From an uncultured Acidimicrobiales bacterium (GTDB lineage: Bacteria; Actinomycetota; Acidimicrobiia; Acidimicrobiales; Hopanoidiivorantaceae), in contig OY282367.1 in NCBI GenBank assembly GCA_958295755.1, forward strand, positions 1,678,022 through 1,742,021: a stretch of DNA of 64,000 bases, read 5' to 3'. The notes below the pieces were generated by a model. The model did no database searches, was not told where the DNA came from, and saw nothing but the letters and a program-made list of their open reading frames with translations. Positions 1 to 9,377 of this stretch are shown here, piece by piece. Positions within the stretch are counted from its first letter, which is position 1. Each line of letters starts with the position of its first letter. The translations under genes and the position numbers were made by a program.

Positions 1-2
1 AC

Positions 3-74
3 GGAGCTACACAAGTGGCTTGTTCTGAGTTCGCCTCAGCTATCGTGGATCGCCTCGGCCAGCGGCTGAACTGA
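3..74 (+). CDS. 3' end of an unidentified gene (partial)
   Basis: The third reading frame is open from the window edge to a TGA at 72-74 and gives 23 residues ending in ...SAIVDRLGQRLN. The composition looks like a genuine protein C-terminus. The other two frames stop earlier or look less protein-like. A gene just upstream of malate dehydrogenase could be another TCA-cycle enzyme such as isocitrate dehydrogenase, but that is context only and the fragment is too short to assign. Confidence 0.35.
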   Translation, partial: GATQVACSEFASAIVDRLGQRLN

Positions 75-90
75 GGCTATAACAGTAGCA

Positions 91-141
91 ACAACCGCAA
101 TAACAGGGGCATAACCGCAATAACAGGGGCATAACAGGGGC
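91..141. repeat. 20-bp tandem repeat upstream of mdh
   Basis: About two and a half copies of a 20-bp unit (core ACCGCAATAACAGGGGC) lie immediately 5' of the mdh start. The last partial copy supplies the AGGGG that could act as the mdh ribosome-binding site. It resembles the other short tandem repeats found between genes in this window. Confidence 0.75.
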
Positions 142-148
142 AATAACT

Positions 149-1138
149 ATGACAAAATCACCAGTGCGAGTAGCCGTTACCGGAGCGGCAGGGCAAATCG
201 GCTACAACCTAATCTTTCGCATCGCTACAGGTCAACTTCTAGGAGAAGAACGATCTATCATCCTTCAGCTTCTAGAAATACCGCCAGCTATGGGCGCGCT
301 GGAAGGCGTCGCAATGGAGATAGATGACTGCGCCTTTCCGTTGCTCGCAGGCTTGGAACTCTCTGACGATCCGAACACCGCTTTCGCTGGCGTCAGCTGT
401 GCGCTGCTGGTGGGAAGTCGCCCTCGCACCAAGGGCATGGAGCGCAAAGACCTCATCAGTGCCAACGGCGCGATCTTCACAACCCAAGGCCAAGCTCTAA
501 ACAATCACGCCGCCAGCGATGTGCGGGTGCTGGTGGTAGGCAACCCAGCCAACACCAACTGCCTCATCGCCAAATCGTCAGCCCCCGACATTGCGCCCGA
601 GCGTTTTTCTGCCATGACACGCTTGGATCACAACCGCGCTCTGGCACAAGTGAGCCAGAAATGCGGCGTGGCAGTGAGTGACATTTCGCAGATGACAATC
701 TGGGGCAACCACTCCGCCACGCAATACCCCGATATCTATAACTGTTTGATAGACGGCCAGCCAGCAGCCGAAGTCATAGCAGACGAAGACTGGATTTTCA
801 ACGACTTCATTCCCACAGTGCAACAGCGCGGCGCAGCTGTGATTGAAGCGCGAGGAGCTTCTAGCGCAGCTTCGGCAGCCAATGCTGTCATTGACCATGT
901 GCACGACTGGGCAATAAGTAGCCCGCCTGATGATTGGGTGAGTATGTCGGTTCCATCTGATGGTAGCTATGGCGTGCCTGAAGGTCTCATCTCTTCATTT
1001 CCCTGCACTACTAGAGAAGGTAGCTACGCCATCGTGGAAGGCTTAGAGATCAACAGCGTCAGCCGTGAGCACATAGATCGCTCGGTAGCAGAGCTTCAAG
1101 AAGAAAAAGACCTTGTTGCAGAGCTAGGTTTACTATAA
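149..1138 (+). CDS. mdh: Malate dehydrogenase
   Basis: NAD-dependent malate dehydrogenase interconverts malate and oxaloacetate in the TCA cycle. The 329-residue protein has the usual length of the LDH-like bacterial/cytosolic MDH family. It begins with the nucleotide-binding loop [10 protein letters not shown] near residue 13, carries the substrate loop with R ([13 protein letters not shown]), the LDHNRA segment and the catalytic-histidine segment [12 protein letters not shown]. The ATG at 149 is preceded by AGGGGC about 8 nt upstream. The gene points the same way as the next two genes, and the spacing of 18 nt to the next start suggests some co-transcription. Assignment is secure on motifs. 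Confidence 0.96.
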   Translation: MTKSPVRVAVTGAAGQIGYNLIFRIATGQLLGEERSIILQLLEIPPAMGALEGVAMEIDDCAFPLLAGLELSDDPNTAFAGVSCALLVGSRPRTKGMERKDLISANGAIFTTQGQALNNHAASDVRVLVVGNPANTNCLIAKSSAPDIAPERFSAMTRLDHNRALAQVSQKCGVAVSDISQMTIWGNHSATQYPDIYNCLIDGQPAAEVIADEDWIFNDFIPTVQQRGAAVIEARGASSAASAANAVIDHVHDWAISSPPDDWVSMSVPSDGSYGVPEGLISSFPCTTREGSYAIVEGLEINSVSREHIDRSVAELQEEKDLVAELGLL

Positions 1139-1139
1139 T
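1113..1139 (+). promoter_or_regulatory. Possible promoter inside the mdh 3' end
   Basis: A perfect TATAAT lies at 1134-1139, overlapping the mdh stop, with TTGTTG at 1113-1118 (15-nt spacer, slightly short). Transcription would start about 1146, only ~11 nt before the ATG of the next gene. It could give the Hsp70-like operon its own promoter. This is a sequence match only. Confidence 0.35.
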
Positions 1140-1156
1140 TATGCGAGATTTAGTAA

Positions 1157-1876
1157 ATGAAATCTCAAAATCATCTGCTTCACTCGCTTGCAATAGAGCT
1201 GGCCAGAATATCTGAGGTTTTACGCCAGCGAGAACCGAAAACGGCGGAGGCTTGTGAGGCTTTGCTGGGAATTCGCAGACAGCTGGCGGCGGCTTCGGAG
1301 GCAAACATTGTGAATAGTCAAGCTGGCGCTAAAACTGGCACAGCAACTGACGCGGCAACTGGTGCGGATAGCAGTGCGAAAAGACCCCGTAAGAAATCAC
1401 GCTTTCGCCAAAAGCAACTTATGAATCAGCTCATCAGCGACACCGAACGCCTCACCCTTATGCTTGTCTCAGAGCAGGCAACCGCGGAGGCTGCGTCTGA
1501 AACCTTTGCCGAGTTCCGCCAAGCTGTGGTGGCAACAGCTGGTGAGCGGCGCAAGCATCTCAACGACCTCTCCTATCTCCATTCGATCTCTATCGGTGCC
1601 TCAGAGACCATCGGAGTATCTGAGACCATCGTGGCTGAACTAGAAGATATGTTTCGCAGGGCGGGTGGCACAATCATCGCTGACTACAGTGAAGAACATA
1701 AGTCAGACTTTGATGTATCAGGCAAAGGCTCGCAGATGAAAGTGCTACGCCCCGCCTATACAGCCACGAACGCCGACGGCCGCACCATGCTAGTGGCTCG
1801 CGGCCTAATAGAGATGAGTGCTACTGAGGTGAGCACAGCTGAAGTGAATGCAGCATCGGAAGCAGGGGCAAAATAA
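1157..1876 (+). CDS. Coiled-coil protein coupled to an Hsp70-like gene
   Basis: This 239-residue protein is not recognised. It is soluble, rich in Ala, Glu and Thr, with helical N-terminal (residues 1-45) and central (about 75-140) stretches likely to form coiled coils, separated by a basic linker (RPRKKSRFRQK). There is a short internal repeat, ETIGVSETI. No signal peptide or membrane segment is visible. Its stop overlaps the start of the Hsp70-like gene (TAATG), so the two are translationally coupled. By position it could be a nucleotide-exchange or co-chaperone partner, comparable in role to GrpE, but no GrpE signature is seen; this is inference. Confidence 0.75.
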   Translation: MKSQNHLLHSLAIELARISEVLRQREPKTAEACEALLGIRRQLAAASEANIVNSQAGAKTGTATDAATGADSSAKRPRKKSRFRQKQLMNQLISDTERLTLMLVSEQATAEAASETFAEFRQAVVATAGERRKHLNDLSYLHSISIGASETIGVSETIVAELEDMFRRAGGTIIADYSEEHKSDFDVSGKGSQMKVLRPAYTATNADGRTMLVARGLIEMSATEVSTAEVNAASEAGAK

Positions 1877-3588
1877 TGGCAGCTATAGGCATAGACTTCG
1901 GCACGACTAACTGCGTCGTCTCTATCTTTGAAGGTGGCGATATCAGCACCATACGTATCGGCGAACCGCCACTGGAGTGGGGCGAGCTAGGCCACGATCT
2001 GCTGTTCCCGTCCGTATTCGGACTAGATGATAAGAGTAAGCCCCTCTTCGGCTGGGACGCCAAACTGCTCCCGCCTAAACAGAAAATAGAAGCCATCAAG
2101 CGATTTTTCTTCGCTGAAGAGCATGCCATAGTAGGCAACGAAAGCTTCACCCTCAACGAGATCAGCACCTATCTGTTCGCACAACTTCGCAAATCGGCCG
2201 CTCAAGAGTCGGGGGTGCATTTCGACAAGTCGGTGGTGACCATCCCTGCCAATAGCCGAGGCAACGCTCGTAAGCGCACAAAAATCTGCGCGGGCATGGC
2301 AAATATCAAAGTTCTGGCCCTCATCAACGAACCCACAGCAGCAGCTATGGCAGCTACCAAAGGCCGCACCGAAAATGTGATGGTGGTTGACTGGGGCGGC
2401 GGCACGCTGGATGTTACGGTGCTGGAAACCCGCAACAACCGCTTCATGGAGCGCACCTCCGCTGGTGTTTCCACCTTGGGCGGAGTCGACTTTGACACGG
2501 CCATAATGGGCTGGCTGAGCGACACCGTAGAAGACCTAAAAAACTATTCCCAAGCCGAAAAAGGCTTCCTGCGACTGGAAGCCGAACGTGCCAAAATCTT
2601 GCTCAGCACCGAAGATGAGGTGTCTATTCGTCTGCCCCGAGGCGATACCATCCGTTTTACACGATTGAAGTTTGAAGAGCTGATCCAACCGTTGCTGCAG
2701 CAAGCGCGAGAGCCAGTGGAGCGGTGTCTCCAAGATATAGCAGAAGCCAACACGCTCTCACACATCGATTCACTTGTGCTCGTTGGGGGAACATCGCAGA
2801 TACCTGCCGTGCGAAACTTCATCGCTGAGGTTGTCCAACTGCCGCTCAGCCCGGTCGCCAACCCGATGACGGCCACAGCCGAAGGAGCAGCCGTGGCTTC
2901 GGCCATTCTGCAAGGCGAAATGCCCGAGTATAACTTTCAAGTCACTACCCAGCATGCCCTAGGTGTGCTCGCAGTATCGCATCTGGAAGCCAAACCGCAT
3001 TTCTCAACGATCATCCCCCGCAACCAAGGCTTGCCAGCCAGAGGAACGGAGCGGTTTGCCCCAGTCGTGGATCACCAAGAGTGGCTGAACCTCGCCATCA
3101 TGGAAGGCGACCCCACCAAACCACCCGACGACCTCGGAAGCGTAGAGCTGCAGCACTGGCGAGTTCCCATCACCAGCCCCAAGCCCATGAACGACTGCAT
3201 CTTTGACATTACCTACCGCTACGACACCGACGGAATAGTGCATGTGGATGTCTCTGACCCGCTCAATCAGACTTCCCTGCTAGCAGCAAAGGTGCCCGAA
3301 GACGACCGTCAAGAAAAGCGCAAGCTGGTGGAGATATCTGACAATGCTCGCAGCACCGTCCATGACGAGTCTCTGGAAAAATCAGACACCGTCCCCCACC
3401 CTGAACTTCCTCCCTATCTGGCAGCAGACATCATAATGCTACGCACCAAAGTCGCACCCTTCTTAGATATGGATGAATCCGCCAAACTCTTAACCCTCTG
3501 CGACCGCATAGTAGAGACGCAAGGCGTAGACGATGTCCTCGTCCAAGCACTCCACAACTTCCGCGACAAATATAGCTATCTGATCTGA
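1876..3588 (+). CDS. Hsp70-family ATPase (DnaK-like)
   Basis: The 570-residue protein has the actin-like ATPase core of Hsp70: phosphate-1 loop GIDFGTTNC at residues 5-13, phosphate-2 segment DWGGGTLDVTVLE near 171, and the adenosine segment LVGGTSQIPAVRNF near 300. The NEPTAAAMA segment is also present. The C-terminal half is shorter and more divergent than in DnaK, so the substrate-binding region is atypical and the lid is reduced. It is therefore one of the specialised Hsp70 homologues, not the housekeeping dnaK, and there is no dnaJ or grpE next to it. It overlaps the preceding coiled-coil gene by 1 nt, which suggests that protein is its partner. Confidence 0.88.
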   Translation: MAAIGIDFGTTNCVVSIFEGGDISTIRIGEPPLEWGELGHDLLFPSVFGLDDKSKPLFGWDAKLLPPKQKIEAIKRFFFAEEHAIVGNESFTLNEISTYLFAQLRKSAAQESGVHFDKSVVTIPANSRGNARKRTKICAGMANIKVLALINEPTAAAMAATKGRTENVMVVDWGGGTLDVTVLETRNNRFMERTSAGVSTLGGVDFDTAIMGWLSDTVEDLKNYSQAEKGFLRLEAERAKILLSTEDEVSIRLPRGDTIRFTRLKFEELIQPLLQQAREPVERCLQDIAEANTLSHIDSLVLVGGTSQIPAVRNFIAEVVQLPLSPVANPMTATAEGAAVASAILQGEMPEYNFQVTTQHALGVLAVSHLEAKPHFSTIIPRNQGLPARGTERFAPVVDHQEWLNLAIMEGDPTKPPDDLGSVELQHWRVPITSPKPMNDCIFDITYRYDTDGIVHVDVSDPLNQTSLLAAKVPEDDRQEKRKLVEISDNARSTVHDESLEKSDTVPHPELPPYLAADIIMLRTKVAPFLDMDESAKLLTLCDRIVETQGVDDVLVQALHNFRDKYSYLI

Positions 3589-3660
3589 AAGCTCGCAATA
3601 AAAACTCGCGGGTGGCTATGAAAACAGGAACTTTCAGGTGCTATGGAACTCTTGGGAAAT

Positions 3661-4080
3661 TCAGTGAATGGAATCTACTAGTTGCTGAATCTGTACGGTA
3701 ACATCGCCTAGGTTTAACAAGGCGGTGACATCGCCTGTGACTTTGATTTCGCCCAACAGGAAAGCGGCGTGGGCATCATGGCGGCGTTGGGCTACAGATA
3801 CTGCCACATCGTAAGGCTGTGTGAAGATGACATCAGGCTCGGGAGCTTGACCGAAAGTGGCAGTGGCCCCATTAGTGTCTATCTGGATGAAGTAACAAAG
3901 AGGTGCTTCGCCGTCAGGCAACTCGGCAATGTTCTGGATGCAGAGCGACCTGGGGGGCGAATTGGGGAGCGACTTGGGAAAGCTATCGACTGAGCTATCT
4001 ATATCTTCTGGCAACCGCACTTCAGATTCGCGAAGCTTGGCATCTAAAGCCCCCACCCACTCTTCAGACAGAAACTTCAA
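3661..4080 (-). CDS. SCP2-like sterol/lipid-binding domain protein
   Basis: This 139-residue protein matches the SCP2 (sterol carrier) fold in length and layout. The C-terminal part AFLLGEIKVTGDVTALLNL corresponds to the conserved 'GK-x-K-x-x-GD' hydrophobic helix region of SCP2 domains, preceded by the strand-rich DVIFTQPYDVAVSVA. It starts with TTG one nucleotide after the sdhB stop, so it is probably the last gene of the sdhCAB operon and read by coupled translation. The ligand is unknown. The assignment rests on pattern similarity and is moderate. Confidence 0.7.
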   Translation of the reverse strand: MKFLSEEWVGALDAKLRESEVRLPEDIDSSVDSFPKSLPNSPPRSLCIQNIAELPDGEAPLCYFIQIDTNGATATFGQAPEPDVIFTQPYDVAVSVAQRRHDAHAAFLLGEIKVTGDVTALLNLGDVTVQIQQLVDSIH

Positions 4081-4081
4081 G

Positions 4082-4855
4082 TTACTTCTGTGCGAACAGA
4101 GAGCGGTTCTTCAACTTGGATTTGATGTAGTCACGGTTAGTCCAAGCGATGAAGTCAATAGATATTTCCTTCGGGCAAGCTTCTTCGCATTCGCCGTGGT
4201 TGGTGCATGAGCCGAAAAACTCCTCCATCGTCTCTACCATCTTCTCGGCTCGCTCCCAACGTTCGCTTTGACCTTGAGGCATCAGGTTGAGATGCTGAAC
4301 CTTGGCAGAACAGAAAAGCTGCGCCGCGCTGTTAGGGCAGGCAGCCACACACGCTCCACAGCCAATGCAAGCCGCAGCGTCAAAAGCGGTGGCAGCTGTT
4401 TGGTGCGGTATGGGGGTGAGATTGGCATCTGGGGCTGCGCCGGTGTTCACCGAGATATAGCCGCCAGCTTTGATGATGGCGTCTAGTGGAGTGCGGTCTG
4501 TGGCTAAGTCTTTGATGACGCTGAACGCCTCGGCCCGCCAAGGCTCCACCACAATATGGTCGCCATCTTTGAACTGGCGCATATGTAGCTGACAGGTAGC
4601 GGTGCCCTTTTGAGGGCCGTGAGCTTGCCCGTTGATCATCAAACCACAAGTTCCACAAATTCCCTCACGGCAGTCGCTCTCAAAACAGATCGGTTCTTCG
4701 CCTTTGGCTATCAGAATCTCATTGAGGATGTCAAGCATCTCAAGAAATGATGCGTCTTCGGGCACATCGTCCATCTCATAGGTCACGAAGTGGCCTTTGA
4801 CTTGAGGGCTGTCTTGCCTCCAGATCCTCAAAGTGAGAGAGAGAGTTGATGCCAT
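4082..4855 (-). CDS. sdhB: Succinate dehydrogenase iron-sulfur subunit
   Basis: This is the electron-transfer subunit of respiratory complex II. The 257 residues contain the [2Fe-2S] ligands C57, C62, C67 and C70 (CFESDCREGICGTCG), the second cluster motif CIGCGACVAACPN near residue 150, and CTNHGECEEACPK near 205 for the [4Fe-4S] and [3Fe-4S] clusters. The ATG has an AAAGGACA ribosome-binding site. It is the third gene of sdhC-sdhA-sdhB, separated from sdhA by 115 nt of G/T-rich repetitive sequence that holds no gene. The Cys-rich motifs make this assignment firm. Confidence 0.96.
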   Translation of the reverse strand: MASTLSLTLRIWRQDSPQVKGHFVTYEMDDVPEDASFLEMLDILNEILIAKGEEPICFESDCREGICGTCGLMINGQAHGPQKGTATCQLHMRQFKDGDHIVVEPWRAEAFSVIKDLATDRTPLDAIIKAGGYISVNTGAAPDANLTPIPHQTAATAFDAAACIGCGACVAACPNSAAQLFCSAKVQHLNLMPQGQSERWERAEKMVETMEEFFGSCTNHGECEEACPKEISIDFIAWTNRDYIKSKLKNRSLFAQK

Positions 4856-4970
4856 AGCTTGTCCTTTGGGTTTTCTGTGATCTGGGCTGGGCTGTGTTTA
4901 CTGCGGCTGTGTTTGCTGGGGGTTATTTTGGGCGGGGCTTGCTGCGGGCTGGCTTTTACTGTTGGCTAAT

Positions 4971-6887
4971 TCACTTATAAGAGCGAACGGCTAATTCAAC
5001 TTCTTCAAACTCCAACTTCTCCTCGTGCCGTATGTGGTCGTCGCCGTTCGACTCCCAAGCTGCCACATGCGCGAACTGCTCGTCATCGCGGCGAGCTTCG
5101 CCGTCTTCAGTCTGATGTTCTTCTCGGAAATGCCCGCCGCACGACTCTTCTCGCAACAGAGCATCTCGTGCCATCAGCTGCGCTAGCTGGAAGAAGTCTT
5201 CCACCCTGCCAGCCTTCTCAAGCGACTGGTTGAGCGAATCTGCCGACCCTAGCACCCGCACATCCGAGAGATATTCCTCGTGTAGGGCAGGTATCTCTGA
5301 GAGGGCTTTTTCTAGCCCAGAGCTGGTGCGCGACATTCCCACATAATCCCAGACGATCTTGCCCAGCTCACGATGAAAGAAATCCACCGAGCGAGTTCCC
5401 TTAGTGGCAAGCCACTGCTGCGTGCGCTCGTTCACCTCTTGCTCTACGGCGGCAAAAGCAGGATGGTCGGTGGGCACAAGTTGCGAGCCGAGCTGCTCGG
5501 CCAGCCACGGGCCGATGGTGGTGGGCAGGATGAAATATCCGTCGGCCAGCCCCTGCATCAGAGCAGAAGCCCCCAAACGGTTGGCTCCGTGGTCTGAGAA
5601 GTTGGCTTCGCCGAGCACGAACAAGCCACTGAGATTTGACATCAGCTCGTAGTTCACCCACAAGCCGCCCATCGTGTAGTGAGTGGCTGGATATATGCGC
5701 ATCGGTGATTTATAGGGATTTTCACCGGTGATGCGCTCGTAGATGTCGAAGAGGTTGCCGTATTTCTCGCGGATCGCATCTTCACCTTGGGCGGCTATGG
5801 CATCAGCGAAATCCAGATAGACACCGTTGGCTCGCTCCCCCACGCCGCGCTCGGAATCCACCACGCTTTTGGCGTTGCGAGAAGCCACATCACGGGGTAC
5901 AAGATTGCCAAAGGCTGGATATTTGGTCTCTAGGTAGTAGTCGCGCTCGGATTCGGGAATCTGATCGGGCGACCGCTTGTCGTCGCCTCGCTGAGGCACC
6001 CAGATGCGCCCGTCATTTCGTAGTGATTCTGACATGAGCGTAAGTTTTGATTGGAAATCATCGCTTTGAGGAATGCAAGTGGGGTGTATCTGCGTATAGC
6101 AGGGGTTGGCGAAAAGCGCACCCCGCCGATGTGCTCGCCAAGCTGCGGTGACATTGCACATCTTGGCGTTGGTAGAGAGAAAGTAAACATTGCTGTAGCC
6201 GCCAGTGGCGAGCACCACAGCATGTGCGCTGTGCGAAGACACCTCACCCGTGAGCAAGTCTCGCACCACGATCCCTACTGCCCGTCCGTCATGGACGACT
6301 ACATCTAGCATCTCTTTGCGGTTATGCAGCTCCACTGAGCCAGCGGCGACTTGGCGCATCAAAGCGGAATAGGCACCTAGCAAGAGCTGCTGTCCTGTTT
6401 GGCCACGAGCATAGAAGGTGCGCGAGACTTGCGCGCCACCGAAAGAGCGATTGTCTAGTAGCCCGGCGTAGTCGCGAGCGAAGGGTACGCCTTGAGCTAC
6501 GCATTGATCGATGATTTCCAGCGACACCTCGGCTAGGCGATGCACATTGGCTTCGCGAGAACGGTAGTCGCCGCCCTTGATGGTGTCTACGAAGAGTCGC
6601 CAGATAGAGTCGCCGTCGTTTTGATAGTTCTTGGCTGCGTTGATGCCGCCTTGAGCAGCGATGGAGTGCGCCCGACGTGGCGAATCGTGATAAGTGAAAG
6701 ACTTGACCTTATAACCGAGCTCACCTAGTGAAGCAGCCGCCGCCGCCCCTGCTAGCCCGGTGCCGACCACGATGATTTCAAAGCCGCGCTTGTTTTTGGG
6801 GCTCACCAAACGCACATCGGAGCGGTAGTTAGCCCACTTTTCAGCTAGTGCGCCTTGTGGCACGCGGGAGTTCATCGCTTCCATCAT
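4971..6887 (-). CDS. sdhA: Succinate dehydrogenase flavoprotein subunit
   Basis: This is the catalytic FAD subunit oxidising succinate to fumarate at the inner face of the membrane. The 638 residues begin with the FAD dinucleotide fold [19 protein letters not shown], followed by the covalent-FAD segment [15 protein letters not shown] with its histidine, the substrate loop around IHPTCIP, and the [12 protein letters not shown] and [18 protein letters not shown] segments. Length and the [16 protein letters not shown] style match the type found with a five-helix cytochrome b (as in Corynebacterium and Bacteroides). Its ATG overlaps the sdhC stop by 4 nt (ATGA). Confidence 0.96.
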   Translation of the reverse strand: MMEAMNSRVPQGALAEKWANYRSDVRLVSPKNKRGFEIIVVGTGLAGAAAAASLGELGYKVKSFTYHDSPRRAHSIAAQGGINAAKNYQNDGDSIWRLFVDTIKGGDYRSREANVHRLAEVSLEIIDQCVAQGVPFARDYAGLLDNRSFGGAQVSRTFYARGQTGQQLLLGAYSALMRQVAAGSVELHNRKEMLDVVVHDGRAVGIVVRDLLTGEVSSHSAHAVVLATGGYSNVYFLSTNAKMCNVTAAWRAHRRGALFANPCYTQIHPTCIPQSDDFQSKLTLMSESLRNDGRIWVPQRGDDKRSPDQIPESERDYYLETKYPAFGNLVPRDVASRNAKSVVDSERGVGERANGVYLDFADAIAAQGEDAIREKYGNLFDIYERITGENPYKSPMRIYPATHYTMGGLWVNYELMSNLSGLFVLGEANFSDHGANRLGASALMQGLADGYFILPTTIGPWLAEQLGSQLVPTDHPAFAAVEQEVNERTQQWLATKGTRSVDFFHRELGKIVWDYVGMSRTSSGLEKALSEIPALHEEYLSDVRVLGSADSLNQSLEKAGRVEDFFQLAQLMARDALLREESCGGHFREEHQTEDGEARRDDEQFAHVAAWESNGDDHIRHEEKLEFEEVELAVRSYK

Positions 6888-7813
6888 GGTGTTGCTCCCG
6901 ATGCTGTTGCTCCTGATGCTTCTTCTCCCGATGCTTCTTCTGGGTCAGCCATCTGTGCTTCATGCTCTCGCACCACCGACACTCCCCCGTCGTCTATTAC
7001 ATCAGCCTGCACGAAAATCGGGAAGCTGAGATTGCCGATGAGGATGACAGCAGCAAAGCCCTGTGCAAACCGCCTTCGCAGCGGGTTGAACTTGGGGCTA
7101 TTTATGCCGAGGCTCTGGAACATGCTCCAAGCCCCGTGATAGATGTGAATAGCCAACGCAACATTAGCCACCACATACAAAATCGCCACAGGGATACTGC
7201 TAAGGCTGGCAACCACATTGTGATAAGGGTCGCCCCGCACGAAGTCGGGATTGAACCAGCCCCAGGTGAAGTCGGCCAGATGGTAGAAGAGATAAAGCAA
7301 AATGATCGGCCCCGTCCAGCGCATTGTGCGAGAAGCATAAGAAGCAGCCGAATAGCCGCGCCCGCCCACATAAGAAGCGTCAGCCCTGCGGCTCATAACC
7401 GTCAGGCTCCAAGCCGAGTGAATATGCAACCCGAAAGCGGCGATCAGACCTATGCGCATACCCCAGAGAATCCAGGTGCGCGGCACGAGGTCGCCACCCA
7501 AATCGCGCAACGCTTCGGCATACTCGCTGAGCTTGACAGGACCTTCATAGAGATGAAGATTGCCGATCATATGAACCAGCACAAACCCCAAAAGGGCAAT
7601 GCCAGTGAGTGCCATCACCCACTTCTTCCCCACTGCTGACTGATAAATAGAAAGCGGCCACGGCAACCTGACCCGAGGCTTAGGATGCACTGGGAACTCA
7701 GCCGAAGGAGCCGATGCTGCTGGAGCAGGAGTTCTAACTGTCCCCTGTGTGCTCGGCCCTGTGCTCGGCCCTTGCGTTTCGGTTAAAGTAGTTGTTTTAG
7801 TTGTGGTACTCAT
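6884..7813 (-). CDS. sdhC: Succinate dehydrogenase cytochrome b subunit
   Basis: The 309-residue membrane anchor has five predicted transmembrane helices between residues about 60 and 275, as in the single-polypeptide di-haem cytochrome b of type B complex II. Candidate haem-ligand histidines sit in [36 protein letters not shown] and [11 protein letters not shown]. The first 55 residues are a Thr/Pro/Ala-rich tail and the last 35 are a Glu/Ser/Ala-rich tail with imperfect ASG-EEASG repeats, both unusual extensions. It leads the operon. I could not pick a convincing promoter in the 265 nt upstream (7814-8078), which contain no other gene. Confidence 0.93.
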   Translation of the reverse strand: MSTTTKTTTLTETQGPSTGPSTQGTVRTPAPAASAPSAEFPVHPKPRVRLPWPLSIYQSAVGKKWVMALTGIALLGFVLVHMIGNLHLYEGPVKLSEYAEALRDLGGDLVPRTWILWGMRIGLIAAFGLHIHSAWSLTVMSRRADASYVGGRGYSAASYASRTMRWTGPIILLYLFYHLADFTWGWFNPDFVRGDPYHNVVASLSSIPVAILYVVANVALAIHIYHGAWSMFQSLGINSPKFNPLRRRFAQGFAAVILIGNLSFPIFVQADVIDDGGVSVVREHEAQMADPEEASGEEASGATASGATP

Positions 7814-8078
7814 AGTGGCTGAAATTTGTCTGCATAATGAAATCTAGTCGGATTACCATCCTAAATACGAATTGCTGCGTTTCTGTTTCGATTCCCAATG
7901 CAATAATTGCCTGATTCAAAGGCGGAAATTGACTATTACCCTAGCAATTAATGGCACCATTCAGGTTGGTTTTTTAGAAGAGCTGGAGTCAGCCTAAGAA
8001 AATCGGGCCAATTACGCCTCTTCAGTGACCGTGTTGATATCTATAGATGTGTGTGAGAGGAATAGCCATGGATGGTGG

Positions 8079-8600
8079 CTACCACGGCGTTTCTATGCTC
8101 TTTATCGCCCCCAGCTTACTTTGGGCTTGGGAGACCGCATGCCTGCTCAGGGGCGGGAGCAACGTGTAGAGACGAAATTTTCGTGGAAACATTATCTCTA
8201 TTTTCTGGAATAGTTTGTCGTGAGCTATCAAAGGCATCCGATGTTCTATAGCACATCCGGCTATCAACAAGTCTCCATAGTCTGTTTCTTCGCGGTTTTC
8301 CAATTCCCAAACTTGCTCGTAGCACACTAGCAGATAGCGAGCTATAGAAATTGCGAAGTCGGTGACTACCAGTCTAGAAATACCATGAAATCTTTCCGCC
8401 ACTCTTTGCCCGACTCTGTTCGGCGATAAGTGTCCTTTGTTGGCGAGTCTCTTGAAGTGTCTGCTGAGTTCTGTTATAGAAACGGAACAATAGAAAAGCT
8501 GTTTTCCCTCGTAATATCGCGAATACTCTGTTTCTTTGCTAGGCGGGAACCCTATGATCACAGACGAGTCGGCTATTCTTCTATGCTTTGAAAGTTCCAC
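8079..8600 (-). CDS. PIN-domain protein, probable toxin of a toxin-antitoxin pair
   Basis: The 173-residue product has the PIN nuclease pattern: an N-terminal Asp in RRIADSSVIIGF (D11), a conserved Glu in SITELSRHF, and the C-terminal acidic pair in TDYGDLLIAGCAIEHRMPLIAHDKLF. PIN proteins are Mg-dependent RNases. It starts with GTG overlapping the stop of the preceding gene by 1 nt (TAGTG), the usual layout of VapBC-like modules. The last 35 residues form a basic tail. Toxin function is inferred from fold and context. Confidence 0.72.
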   Translation of the reverse strand: MELSKHRRIADSSVIIGFPPSKETEYSRYYEGKQLFYCSVSITELSRHFKRLANKGHLSPNRVGQRVAERFHGISRLVVTDFAISIARYLLVCYEQVWELENREETDYGDLLIAGCAIEHRMPLIAHDKLFQKIEIMFPRKFRLYTLLPPLSRHAVSQAQSKLGAIKSIETPW

Positions 8601-9061
8601 TAACGTAGCGGTTCCCGTATGTATTCCATCAGTTTGTGTATCTCATCGGTAGCACGGTTGAATCGCTTCGCTACGTTCTGAAATTCGGCATAGGGCAAAT
8701 CAGGGCTGAAGGCGGAGCAAGCTTTTTCTGCTTCGCTAAACAGTTCGTCCATCCTGTCTCTGTGTTGCTCTGCTCGCACATCCGACAGGTAGTTTGCATA
8801 ATAGTCTTTGGCTTCGCTGTAGCTCATCTCTGCGTGTTTCTGGACCAGTTGCACGAATCTGTTCTGAGCCATGGCAGGGACAGAGCGTTCCCTGATCAGT
8901 GCGATGTCCTCGCACGCACACCTTGCACGGTTCTCGCAACCTGCCTCTGCTACCTCCAGCCATTCCAGCAACCTGTCTGTCCAGTCGGCTGGGATTGGTT
9001 CCATATCGTCAAAGCCACCAAGGGAGGAATCCCGCAAAACAGAACTGGGTTGTGTCTTCAT
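8600..9061 (-). CDS. Hypothetical partner of the PIN protein (candidate antitoxin)
   Basis: Not recognised as a known family. From the ATG at 9061 it is 153 residues; the frame stays open to a TTG at 9190, which would give 196 residues, but the upstream part (Cys/Lys-rich) looks less typical and the ATG start begins MKTQPSSVLRDSS. The protein is acidic and largely helical with several Cys, the C-terminal half being coiled-coil-like (YYANYLSDVRAEQHRDRMDE). It overlaps the PIN gene by 1 nt, so translation is coupled. An antitoxin role is suggested only by this arrangement; it is longer than most VapB proteins and shows no clear DNA-binding fold. Confidence 0.6.
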   Translation of the reverse strand: MKTQPSSVLRDSSLGGFDDMEPIPADWTDRLLEWLEVAEAGCENRARCACEDIALIRERSVPAMAQNRFVQLVQKHAEMSYSEAKDYYANYLSDVRAEQHRDRMDELFSEAEKACSAFSPDLPYAEFQNVAKRFNRATDEIHKLMEYIREPLR

Positions 9062-9239
9062 GTCTTCTAAGCTTAGCGACTGACCCAAAAACTCACCGCC
9101 TTTGCAGTGTTTCTGGTATAAAACACACTTTGTGTTCTCAGCAGACACCACAAGCTCGCGAACGCACCTGTCAGCTGTATGAAGAAACAAGTCAATAACG
9201 CATACAGATATCGGATAGCTTGCGCCCGCCTCTAGGGAT

Positions 9240-9350
9240 TTATCCTAAAAAAGCCCAAAGCACCAGCCCTATTGCTATTGCCAAGACTATGGCTACAAGG
9301 CAGTAGTCGAGATAAGAACGCCTGTGCTGGCGCGTCGGATCAAATCCCAC
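9240..9350 (-). CDS. 36-residue single-pass membrane peptide
   Basis: A short frame starting with GTG at 9350 encodes a charged N-terminus (GFDPTRQHRRSYLDY) followed by one hydrophobic helix (about residues 17-35) and a stop. A GAGAGG ribosome-binding site sits 6 nt before the start. The basic-then-hydrophobic order fits a small inner-membrane protein with its N-terminus inside. It lies between the PIN pair and the amidohydrolase, all on the minus strand, so it may be co-transcribed with the amidohydrolase (27-nt gap). The function is unknown. Confidence 0.55.
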   Translation of the reverse strand: MGFDPTRQHRRSYLDYCLVAIVLAIAIGLVLWAFLG

Positions 9351-9377
9351 GCAAACCTCTCAGACCTCTGGGACTGT

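Noticed and set aside
7102..7639. Long open frames antisense to sdhC (for example 6962-7639 on the plus strand)
   Set aside because: They lie entirely over a well-supported gene, have atypical His/Arg-rich composition and no ribosome-binding site; they are shadows.
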